64,000 nt of DNA, from the NCBI GenBank assembly GCA_001600455.1, contig BCKC01000004.1:3026915-3090914 (forward strand), read 5' to 3'. A program made the translations under genes and the position numbers. How positions within the stretch are numbered: the stretch's first letter is position 1; each line of letters opens with the position of its first letter. The notes beneath the pieces were generated by a model that was not told the origin of the DNA, ran no database searches, and was given only the letters and a program-made list of their open reading frames with translations. The DNA is from Endocalyx cinctus (lineage: Eukaryota > Ascomycota > Sordariomycetes > Amphisphaeriales > Apiosporaceae). Below, piece by piece: positions 33,612 through 44,914 of the stretch.

Positions 33612-34965
33612 AAAATCAATATCAGATATTGCTTTACACGTACATGTTTTGTAATTACGGGCCGAGTGGTTTGGGAGGGGGGGTGTTAAAGGAGGGCGGG
33701 TGGCGTCAGGTAGTGGTTGATTTTTTTTTTCTAAGCTTGATATTATTATTATCATTGTTATTGATATGGCTATTCCTGTATATGTACATACATATATTAC
33801 ATATGATAGATTTCAACCGCGGCGTTTTTGTTCGCACTAAAGGGGTAGAAAGTCAGACTCTGCTGACGAAAATAGTAAGACTTTATAAATGCCATTTCCG
33901 CGACTATCACGTTATCATTCTTCCTTCAAGAGAGCTTTATTCTCACTCACTTGGTTTAATTTCTTTGATTTTAAGTTTGTATGGATAGGTGTGAGTCGTA
34001 GTCTACCGAAATAGAGTACCCGCACCTTATGGCGAGATCGGAAGAAACTCTATATACGGGTTTGTGCCATGACACTTGGCGCAGGTCAACAGAGTTCTGC
34101 ATTTCCCACTAACTTATGAAGAAAGAGTTAATCTTCTTTACACCTTGAGAACTACTGCCTCTTGTGTTCCTGAAATCTACCTACGCATTCACTATGAGCC
34201 ACTCGCTATGAAATATACATTGAAACTTTAAATTTCAACTTTGGATTTCTCTTGATAGATGACCTGCTATTATCAGCCACGGACAAATATTACTTAACGC
34301 TATATCATATGCATAACCGCCCCAACGCCTATGCTAATAACTATGCCATACCATGCCATACCATGCCATACCATGCCATACCATGCCATGCAAATGCAGC
34401 CAGAGAAAATAAAATGCTGTTGTACATTATTTGAAAAGTCTATTGGATATACCCTCCCTTCGCCACCTTCTTCTATGTCCCCTTATTGGCTAGGGACTCC
34501 GTTTTCATGAACTCCATTTTCCTCGTAGAACCCCAAAGTCTATAGTCGTGAAACATTATCGTAATGCTATGGCCTTTAGTATTTCAAGGCGGCCAATAAT
34601 AATATCTCGTAAGAATGTTCGTTAATCTACCCAGATTACGTCGTGATGTTGTGGGCCATCATATCTGGCCGGCGGCCCCCGGATTTCTGCGAAGCTCGAT
34701 GGAGCTGGGTGTACTGGGAAAGGTCGTTGGCTGGATTTTGCATAATCCACGCTTGCGTATCCCAAGTGGCCAGCGTCATTAATGTAACGACGATCGTGAA
34801 CAAGGCCCTGTTGTACCCCGCTTGGTCGAAGGAAACCTTGGGCTTCCTGATTTGAGCTGATTTTGGACTCACTACGCCTAATAACAGTTAACTAAACTGG
34901 ATACAAGATCATGGGGCTGAATACGTCGGTTGATTTAAGAGTATTCTGTTAGAATAGAATTCAAC
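33612..34965. other. Convergent intergenic spacer
   Basis: AT-rich region of 1.35 kb with a 10-bp tandem repeat (34341). A 78-codon minus frame at 34872-34636 lies just past the DUF2293 stop and might belong to it, but nothing supports this. No RNA recognised. Confidence 0.5.
34341..34390. repeat. 10-bp tandem repeat, five copies
   Basis: Unit CCATGCCATA, with single-base changes in the first and last copies. Lies in the spacer downstream of VPS20. Confidence 0.95.
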
Positions 34966-37645
34966 TTACATTTCGGGCTCGTGTAGCTCATGTCGCACGA
35001 CCTGCATGTTGTGGTGTACATTGCCGGATCGTTCTACTGGATTACGCCCTAGGATAGAATTCGGCACGAACTCTCTTGGCGGCCCTGATTGGTGAACATC
35101 TGGAGGTGCATCCGCGTAACGGCGGCGATGAGATACCTCCGATGGAACGTGATGTACGTGAGTTGTATATTGCGGCGCTGGCTCATACCTGTAACGGCCA
35201 ACATCGTTTGGGTGGCGGTCTGTGGTGTACTTAGGCTGAGGAGGTGGCTCATTCACATATATCACTCTGGGTGCATCTCGAATCACAGGCTCTTCCCGGT
35301 AAGATACCTCATGAACAGCTTGCCGTCTACTTGAAGGCAACGGTTCATAGCCATCGTGGGGAGGAGGTTGACGTACTATCCGTCGGGGTTGATAAGCATC
35401 ATGCTCATCAATTATAATCGGGTTTGTCCTTGTCCTAACAGGATGCCCCTCGAGAACGTTAACAGAGGAATCACGCCCACGTAATACATGAAAAGGGCGC
35501 TCGGGTTCGGAATGACCCGGAAATCTAGACGCTGGGTGACGACCTGACGAAACCCCATACGGTTCGCGCCTTGGTTCTTCAGCTCCTTGAGGGTTGACGC
35601 GAATAAATGAGGAGCTAGGACGGCGTTCAAAATCTTCCGGGAAGTACGACACGACACGGCGGCGCTTTGCGCCGAATTCATCATAAGTGACACCCGGGGA
35701 ATGGGGTCGAACAGTATGAACAGGAGGTTCAACAATCGTCCGAGAGATCACACGAGGAGCTTCTGTAAAATGTTGAGACTCACGATGCAAAGCGTATGTC
35801 GCTTGGTGCGGTCCTCTGAGGGTATCCGGAGACGCAGGTTCAATTGATGGTAATAGCATATCCTGCAGGCCTGCTCTTACTGGAGATACAGAAACATTTG
35901 CACGGTCGTAAAGGGGCGGTGGTGGCCCAACTTTGGGCCGGTGGCTCTCCGCCAGGCGTATAAATTGAGGGGATGATCCGTGTGCTTGATCATTAGCAAG
36001 TATGTGAGTCGCAACAGGCCTTCTATCTGTTACGTAACTGCCACTTGTGCGTGGAGAGTTCAGTCGCGGTTCTAGATGCTCCTGAATCTGCCTGTTTGGA
36101 GTACATTGCATGGGCATGGACATCTTCTGGTTTTGCTCGGAGCTCATATGCTGAGCCGAGCTTTGACTTCGTGTCATCTGCATAGGCACTGGTGTAGCAG
36201 TGGATCCCATGTTCTGATTGCTCGGGGCAGCTTGGCCGGCAAGAGCTTCGGCCGCAGCAGCGTATCTTCTAAACCGCTTCTGCGTCTTTCGAGCCGTTCT
36301 CCTTTCGGCTCTAGTAGTTCGCTGCTTGGGCGTTGTTAGTGGAGCCTGCGATATCGCGTCATGTTGGTAGCCGTTTGTAGCGCCTTGCGGCAAAGGCTGA
36401 CTTGCCACAGGCTTGGGAGCCGTAGGACGGGCATTCTGAGCTCTAGTATCTTCTCCAGAAGTTTCATCGTCGGAAGTTTCTTCGGAATCAGAGATTTCAA
36501 TGACTTCTCGTAGAATTTCGTCAAGCTGATCACGGCCTGTCTCTTCATCGCCTCGCCACTTGACGATAATGTCTAAACAAGGTTTCTCTACAGCCTTTCG
36601 AGCATTTGCCCAGTCACTTTCCTTTAAGAGTTCATCGTAACGAGTTTTGGTGTGTCTAATATGAGCTAGGGCCGCGAGCTGCACTCGCCGCGCGAGGGGT
36701 AAATCCGCAGCCATACCAACTTTATATTCACCGTTAAATTTGCCATTCTGCGAAAGATGTTAGAAAATGAGGTTGCGTGTAATGCTTGCTTGCTAAGAGC
36801 TATAGCAGAATAATGCTTTGTTTTCTTCTTAGAGTACTAGTAGAAGAAATAGCACGCGGTGATTTGTTGCGGTGTAAAGTGTAAAATTGTAAAATTTAGG
36901 TTGGGTAACCTACCTTTTTGAAGGCATGAGTGATAATTTGATGACGGTCTGTATGAGGAATTCGCGGGAAGAGATCTCGCAAAACGGCATCAGCCTGCTT
37001 GTTAATCTCCTCTTGCGTCCTAGGTATAGGTTCTGGTTCGTTGGGTAAGTTGTTAGTGAGAATATGTTCATCATATCCCTGTTGTCTCAGTTCTTCGCGG
37101 GCTTGATCAATGATGGTTTGTCGAAAATGGTATCCGGCTCGATTCATGTGGTGCTCGAGATTATCTGGATTTTTCGCATCCTGGTAGATAAAATAAATCA
37201 GTCTCTCCGTTGATACACGAGGTGAGTTGAGTAGGTAGGGTCATACGGAAACAATAAATATCATGGCATCTTGTTCACGCGACAATTCTTTACACATGTG
37301 TGATAGCCTCGGAGACCCGACGGGGATAAATTCGAAGCCAGGGGGAGGTTGTCTCTCAGTGGTGATCTGTTTTTTGTTAGTCAGTGATACATCAACAGGT
37401 TGGCCGCATTTTACTATTCGGCGGTAATGATCTACCTGAAATTCCAATCTCTTTTCCTTCTTGTCGTCGTTCTCGACAACTTGAAAATACGATTTGTGTT
37501 TTACTTTCGGCGGTTCCTTGAGCGGATTTAAACTGCGCCATATGTGATCTTGGTACTGTTGGGCTCTCTCCATTTTCGCGCGACGCGCGATGGCTTGGGC
37601 AGCGCGCGTAGGCGCTGGAGCCTTTTTTTTCTCTCTCGTCATCAC
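34966..37645 (-). CDS. DUF2293-domain protein of unknown function
   Basis: Exons 37645-37247, 37180-36914 and 36747-34966 give 815 residues. Exon 1 has a basic Ala/Lys-rich start (APTRAAQAIARRAKMERAQ). The DUF2293 region spans exons 2-3: ADAVLRDLFPRIPHTDRHQI, then across the splice HAFKKNGKFNGEYKVGMAADL, then RRVQLAALAHIRHTKTRYDE. It reads as a helical domain. The remaining about 480 residues are disordered: an acidic Ser/Glu block, Lys/Arg stretches, then Pro, His, Arg and Tyr-rich sequence. Many fungal DUF2293 proteins share this plan; no activity is established to my knowledge. Nuclear location is plausible from the basic stretches. The stop codon overlaps a donor-like GTAAGT, so a further exon cannot be excluded. 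Confidence 0.85.
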
Positions 37646-38664
37646 GATAGTAATCCTAGTCTTACCATAATAGAAATAGACAGATTATGAAGAGAATATT
37701 GGGAGGGATATCGTCTTAAACCAACCAGAAGGGAGAGAGAAAATATAGAAAAGGAAAAAAAAAAGGAGAAAGATATGGAAGAGAGAAAAAAACTGCGACT
37801 ACTTAGAAAAGCTGTAACAACATTATCATACGGAATGACTGAATGTTTATGGCTTCCTTGTGGTGAATGCAGAGATCCAAATCAGAACGCGGTTCTTCCA
37901 AATTCAATTCAGCTTATAAGTGTTTAAGGGTTTGATCAATCATATCACGGCGGCACTTTCTAGGAGTAAAATCCAGAGGTATGTTAGTGAATGACCTGAA
38001 CGACCAATATTGTATAATATAAGACGTCGATCAGAACACTATTCAATAGTCGCGCGCAATAGAAACGTTGAGGCGAAAACTGCTAACAAAACGTCGTATA
38101 ATGAAAGAAAGTTGGTAGAAAGAGATCATGTGCAGAGGTTGGGCAGGAAATGGCCGGTATTTAAATACCCTACTCAGGAATGTACTAAAACAGGCAGGGT
38201 AGTACCTAGGTACATAGTACCCGGTACTCCGTATAGTGTACAGTAAGTATGCCTGCCTGTAAGCACGAACCAGTCAGCCAGTCAGCCAATTCGCCAGTTC
38301 CAAGGCTCTGCGTAATGATGCTAACAACCAGAACTACTACTCTAAGTACCGGGTACATACATATCTAAGTATATTCAATCATCAGATATATATCTACCTT
38401 TATATGCATAGAGATTCCCAAGTTATGAAATTAATACTATTATGTATATATCTAAGATAATCCATCCACACCTTAAGAATAAGGCCAACAATTTCCTCCA
38501 ATTGGCCTAACCTTGTCCTTAAACCTACCTAGGTAGTTAATTAGTACCATTACAACATTTTCCCGAGAGAGAATTGAGAAAAACGATACATTTTCCAATC
38601 CCTTCAAATTCCGACCTCTCTCCTTTCTTACCGAAACGTCACCCTCTCGCATTTTTTTTTCGCA
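37646..38664. other. Divergent promoter region of the DUF2293 gene and ATP5
   Basis: Holds ACCTAGGT palindromes at 38204 and 38527 and CCAAT-type sites at 38286-38290 and 38498-38505, the latter suggestive of HAP control of ATP5. Otherwise AT-rich. Confidence 0.5.
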
Positions 38665-39608
38665 ATGTTCTCTAGACAGGCAATTCGCTCCCTCCGAGCT
38701 GCCGCTCCCCAGAGGACCATTGCCCGAGTACCCGTACGATCCTACGCCGCGGCCGCTGTTCAAGACGTCAAGCCCCCAGTCGCCGTATATGGCCTCGATG
38801 GCACCTATGCCACCGCTCTGGTACGAGCCCAATTCATCCACATTTTTTTCTGTTCATGACGGATCAATTGCATTTCAATAAATTTTAATTGAGGTGTTTT
38901 TATGGGGAAGATTTTTTGCGAGACGAGGAATTGAAAAAAATTGGATCAGGAAGACTAACGTGATGAGCTATTTACAAAAAATTATGATATATAGTATACC
39001 GCGGCCGTAAAATCCTCATCCCTCGACCCGACTGCCCGTGCCTTGACCGCCCTCGGCGACATCTGCAGCAAGGATGCTAAGCTTTCGTCGATCTTGAGCA
39101 CGCCCACTTTGTCGGACGCCGACAAGAGCGCGATCGTGGGCGAGCTTCAGAAGTTGATGGGTTCGGCCGGCTCCAACGAGACCGTCAAGAACTTCCTCTC
39201 CACCCTGGCCGAGAACAACCGCCTCGGCATATTGAAGGACGTCTGCGACAAGTTCAGCGTCATCATGAGCGCCTCCCGTGGAGAGGTCGAGATGGTTGTT
39301 ATCAGTGCTCAGGTACGTTTATTTATATATTTTCTTTGTTCCTCCGTGACCATATCAAGTATTCCCCTTTCTTTTATCATGCTAACATCAAAATGAATTA
39401 GGCGTTGGATAACAGGACTCTCTCTCGTCTCGAGTCCGCCGTCGCCAAGTCTCAGTACGTCGGCCAGGGCAAGAAGCTGAAGGTGACGAACCAGGTCAAC
39501 CCGGACATCGTCGGTGGGCTCGTCGTCGAGATCGGCGACCGAACCATCGACCTCTCCGTCTCATCCAAGTTGGCTAAGATGAACAAGCTCCTCACCGACA
39601 CTTTGTAA
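38665..39608 (+). CDS. ATP5: F1Fo ATP synthase subunit OSCP (subunit 5)
   Basis: Oligomycin-sensitivity-conferring protein; connects the F1 head to the peripheral stalk in the mitochondrial inner membrane. Exons 38665-38820, 38995-39312 and 39402-39608 (gtacga..atag, gtacgt..ttag) give 226 residues. The presequence is rich in Arg, Ser and Ala (MFSRQAIRSLRAAAPQRTIA). The mature part begins near PPVAVYGLDGTYATALYTAA, followed by the helical N-domain (LDPTARALTALGD, NFLSTLAENNRLGIL) and the C-domain beta strands (KKLKVTNQVNPDIVGGLVVEIGDRTIDLSV), ending in SKLAKMNKLL. Phase and text agree at both junctions. Length is normal for the family. Upstream CCAAT sites match respiratory-gene control. Confidence 0.97.
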
Positions 39609-40403
39609 AAACACATTATAATTTAAAGCCCCCACCCTCTTAAACTGTTTCTCTTATAAAATCTTTCTTATGTCCGTTTTCTAAAGGTACGATGGTGGTG
39701 GATCAAGGTCCCAAAGACGTTTTGCCGTTATCAAATTGAGGGGGGGGAGAATACGAGGGAAATTCCCGTCTTAAACTCTTTTGTCGAGATAACCATTGTG
39801 TGTATAGGAGCGTAAAATAGAAAGCATTCGTCTACTTACACATCGTCCGCCGTAGCCATGCCAAAGTCCAGACTAGAAGTGACAACCTAACACCTTCTAC
39901 AGTTACTAGTATTAAAGCAGCTTCTTTAAAGGACTCCTTATGACATTTGTTCGACGATATTACGCAATACACCAGGTGCTATAATGATTTATACAAACAC
40001 GGCGAACTATCTCGTGGAGGATAAGAAGATAGTGGTGTGGCTGTGACATATATTAAATAATCAGTCTTGTAATTATTATTATTTGCAACTCAGCATGCAC
40101 CATTTAAAGTCAAAAAAAAAAAAAAAAAATCGAAGTCAAAGTAAAACACGGTGTATGTTCTTTTATGTATTTGTGCCTGTATGGGTAACCATTCTAACCT
40201 CTACGTATATTAAGGTGCGGATGGATGTCTCTACCCCCACCTAGTATCATTCTAATTAGCATTGCCATGTAGCATATTCATTCTCCCCTCATTTTTAACG
40301 CTTTTCTCATTTTTCTTCAGTGGTCCAGCTGCAATGTCAACTTATCCATAACTTATTCAATCCTCCATCATGATGCTCTTTTAGGTAGAGTTGATATATC
40401 AAC
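39609..40403. other. Convergent intergenic spacer
   Basis: AT-rich, with an A run near 40114-40130. No gene or RNA recognised. Confidence 0.6.
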
Positions 40404-43400
40404 CTACGCATGAGCTTCGTATTCCTCAACTTCGGCATTTCCTTGATGATCTTGATGATCTTTCACGCGCTGTAGTTGATCTGAAATATATTGATGTAAG
40501 TGAACATCAGCTTCCTTACGTTCTGCCTCCCTCTCAGGATCATCTGGCATCACACTACGGACGTCATCTTCATCCCCGTTGATCGAGGCATCGAAATCAC
40601 TTCGCGCACCAATTGATCTCGCCGTACTTGACCGGCGCATCCGAGGCTTTTGCGACTTAGGACTACCGATCGAGATATGCCGGGCAAGAATGTCATCAAA
40701 GTAATGTGACATGCCCACGGATGGTGTGCGCGGGGTTTGTGGGAGGCGACAACTGATACTATTGAAAAGGTTAGTACGCACCAGAGATATACCACTAATA
40801 CAGTTTGAGACTTACCCTGTGTCATGAATCATTCGAGCAATCAAACCAGTCCAGCCGCATTGATGACTTGCGCCCAGGCCACGGCCCGTATCACCATCAA
40901 AGAATTCATAGAACCACAGATGATCTCTCCAGTTGGGATCAAAGTCAAGAAGGTCACTTCCACCATTGATACTTCGGCGGCCCTCATGATCCCGAGCGAA
41001 TAAATGCTGCAAGCGATGCTGGATCTCCTCAGAGACATGTCCCAGGTGCATGTATTCCCCTGATCCGGTAGGACACTCAACTTGGAAACTGGGGCCGTAG
41101 AATAGATAAAACCGTTGCAACGATTCAACGAGCAAGAAGTTGACACAAAGCCAGATGGGGCCTCTCCAGTTACTGTTGCCGCCAAATAATCCACTATCAG
41201 AATCTCCAGGTACGTACCCAACGGTGAATTTCTGGCTATTAACATCCATGGAGAAGGGATTGTCCTTGTGAAACTTTGACAATGATCGAATGCCGTGCTC
41301 ACTGAAAAATTCATCCTCGTCAAGCATACGCTTGAGGATTTTTTCAAGCCGATCCTTGCTCACTATCGACAGCAAAATACGATTCCCCTTTCCTCTCTTC
41401 CGGATACTGGCCATATTCCTTTCGGCTAAGTCACAGCGATTCTCCATGAACCAATTTACTCGTTTTTTGAATGAAGGGAGTTTGTTGATGAGCTCGGGCT
41501 CTAGTGTCAATGTTGCATATAGCGGGATAAGTCCGACGAGAGACCGAACGGGGAGCTGCTGGATCCAAGGACCTCCCCAAGAGATAGCGTCATAATAGAA
41601 ACCGTCCTCCTCATTCCATAATGATTTCTCATCCTTTCCAGATTTGAAAGTCATGGCGTCGCTGATGAGAATGAAATGCTCAAAGAATTTGGTAGCGATA
41701 TCTTCGTATATACGCCTATGCTTTGCCAACTCAAGTGCGATGTTTAACATGCAGAGGCAATAAAAGGCCATCCAACCTGTGCTGTCCGCCTGTTCAAGAA
41801 CACCACCAGTAGGCAGTGGCTCAGAACGGTTGAATAGGCCTATGTTGTCCAAGCCCAAGAAGCCACCCTCAAAGACATTTTTGCCGTCCATGTCCTTTCG
41901 GTTGACCCACCAGGTGAAGTTTAGGAGTAGTTTCTGGAATACTCTTTCAAGAAAGTCGAGATCCTGTCTCCCATACAACTTCCGCTCGATCTTGAACACG
42001 CGGAACGTTGCCCACGCATGCACCGGTGGGTTCACATCACCGAAATTCCACTCGTATCTAACGCGATTGTCAGCTTGGTTTCAAAATTTGGAATACATAT
42101 GGACAGTCTTACGCCGGAAGTTGTCCATTTGGGTGGCAGTACCACTCTCGGGTGAATAGATCGATCTGTTTCTTTGCGAAATCCGGGTCAATCATGGCCA
42201 GAGGGATACAGTGGAACGCAGAATCCCACGCAGCAAAGAAGGGATATTCCCAGGAATCCGGCATCGACAAGATATCATCAATGTATAGGTGACGCCACTG
42301 CGAGTTCCTTATATCTTTCCGTTCTGGCGGAGGTGGTGGCTGAGCGGGATCACCGTTTGCCCATTCATCCCAAATGAATTGGTAATATTGCTTACACCAC
42401 ATCATACCCGAAAATGCCTGTCTTTGAATATTTCGAAGATCGTCGGACATTGGTAAGGGGCTGATACGATAGTAAAAGTCGTCGGCTTCTTCCTTCCTCT
42501 TGTCGATAATGTCATCGAACTCTTCTTCGTCGAGATAGGGCTCGTTTCTCTTCGAGAATCGAAAACGAACGACTACATAGTAAAGCAGGAATAACATTAG
42601 CGTCCGAAATACACAAGCATGTGTGCTATCACTTACCTGCACATTCCCCTGGGGCAACACCCCCGGACTCGTTGAATTGGAACCAGGCGGCACACTTTGT
42701 CCCTGTTCTAGCTGGGTTGACGGCCTCCTTTTTACCATCTACTATGTATTGATGGAAAGCATCTTTCACATATGGTACTTTGTTCTCCAGGCCATACATT
42801 ACGTTCAAGTTGGTGTCATTATCCGTGAAAAGCAACTCTGGCTGGACATCTTCTCCACTAGTTCCAACACCCGGAGAAGGTGACATAAGAACATACCGAT
42901 CTCCGAGGGAATGATGCTTTGATCGGGCCATATTCTCAGCACATTCCGAGATGGAAGGCTTCTTATCCTCGGGCTCCCGTCCCCAAGCCCAGGTATTTCG
43001 AAACCACACGTGAGGTATGATATGAAGTGGAGCGGGTTCGGGGCCTCTGTTCCAAGCGGTCACACGGAAGAGCAACTCATCAGGGTCATCATCTTCTTTC
43101 GCTGTTTCAATTATAATGTCCCAGTATTTGTCGTCTTCAAACACACCGGTGTCAACAATCTGATATTCTTTCTCAAGTTTCGATCGTCGGCCATTTTCTT
43201 TTAGGAGATCTTCGTAGGGAAAAGCCTTCTGCGGGTATTTGTAGAGATATTTCATGTAAGAGTGCTATGGGATTGTGAGCTGCTATCTGGTCTGAGTCAA
43301 ATATCGTGGAAAGTCTTACTGTCTTTATCTCACAATTAGTACATATATTCGGACTCTTAAAGCATGGTAGGACTCACAGGAGTGTTGTCAAGGTGGAAAT

Positions 43401-43981
43401 GCGCTTCTTTTATACTTTCGCCATGATTTCCCTGTGGATTTGCTAAGCCGAAGAGGCGCTCTTTGAGGAAAGGACTAAAAGCTGGTCAGTGAATTTTTTT
43501 TCCCCCTTTTTCCACGTCGCAAATAGAATTGATGTTTTGCGTACTCTTCTTCATTCCAGAAAGCAAAGGCAATATTCTGAAGTCCATGTGTATCCGAAAC
43601 ACCGGCAATTCCGTCTTCGCCCCAACGGAAGGCTCGCGATCGGGCAGCATCGTGATTGAAGTCTGTCGGTCGCCATGATTAGATTGGCTGCTGCATATGA
43701 TACGATGATACTATAATTTATTCAAAGCGTAAACCCACGGCTCCAGGCATCACCATCTGCACTGTAGTCTTCGCGTACTGATAAGAGAAAAAAAGCGCAA
43801 GTTAGTACAATCAAGCAGCGGAAAAGTCGATTCATAAGGAGGGGGGGTATTTCTTACCTGTAGCCCATTGCCGTTCAGCAACGTAGGGTCCCCATTTCTT
43901 CCAGTATTTGGTGCGATCGCGATCTTCCTTGAGACGCTTCTCTTCTTCCGTGAGATATTCGTAATTATCAACGATAACCAT
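40404..43981 (-). CDS. GH63-like glucosidase, cytosolic type, eight exons
   Basis: Relative of mannosyl-oligosaccharide glucosidase; this branch is found in fungi and in bacteria (bacterial members are about 890 residues). Exons: 43981-43858, 43777-43739, 43662-43545, 43474-43378, 43264-42637, 42572-42113, 42057-40816 and 40758-40404, giving 1020 residues. Joined text includes [116 protein letters not shown] and [21 protein letters not shown]. All phases agree. No signal peptide or membrane anchor is visible, unlike ER glucosidase I, so a cytosolic role is inferred; the substrate is unknown. The last about 115 residues are a disordered Ser/Arg/His/Glu-rich tail beyond the catalytic domain. 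The catalytic acids were not assigned with certainty. Confidence 0.9.
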
Positions 43982-44914
43982 CTTCTATGATAAGCAACAC
44001 AAACTATTTGAGTAGGAAAAAAAAGAATAGAAAAGTGAACCGAAATATAAAATATAATAGTTAGAATACGAAGAAATTGGGCAGAGACCCGGCTGCCTTT
44101 GAAGTTAAAAACAGACGTAACGAATAATTATAATATCGACGTGCTGAGTCTGAGGGACGAGGAGAAGAAAAAAGTCTGACTGTTAGGTCTTTAAGAAGTG
44201 GCGTGAAAAGATATTCAGGTACCCGGATCACCGATCACCGATGATACTTTAAAGCCCACTATCTTATTCTGGCAAGCCGAAAGCGAGAACTGTCATTTCG
44301 TGAATTGTTAGATGGGAAACGGGAGCTATCCTCATTCATTTCCCCGTCAGCAGCTTCCCATGGGGATGAGGGGTAGGAAGTACCTAAAGTGGATATCAAT
44401 GACATCACTAATCACAATGAGCGCATATACAAACATTTTTCATATGTTTCTAACATCGTCATGCTACACGGTGCTTCGTGCACGTCTACGTAAATATGCA
44501 AGATAGGGGCTAAGGGGAACGTTACGCATGTGCTAGGTGGATATGGTGGATATGAAGTTATATGAATCTATTAGAAAGCCAAAGTATCTTAAGGAAAGTC
44601 GTCGCCCTACGATTATATTGCCAATAGACGTCATATATACATACGCATAGCTCTTAGAGCTAGAGTTCATTAATTAATTCCTCAATATGGAGGAAATTCC
44701 TGCCGAGAGGACTTTGACTTAGTAGGTACTCCTAAACAGGGAGTTTTCATCTGGATAATTGATGCTGACGCCTTCGTCTTTGCATACGTGCCATTACTAT
44801 GAAACATGTGTTATTTCTTTTTGTCTTTTTTTTTTTAATATAAAGAAAAAAAAGTCTTCCTAGATATCCTAGAATGAGATGCCCATTATATCTTTCTTGT
44901 AATTGAGATACAGC
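43982..44914. other. Intergenic region between two minus-strand genes
   Basis: AT-rich spacer upstream of the GH63-like gene and downstream of the RasGEF gene. Contains T and A runs near 44820-44855. No gene recognised. Confidence 0.55.

Noticed and set aside
34341..34390. CRISPR-like array
   Set aside because: Units are 10 bp, contiguous and without spacers; a simple tandem repeat.
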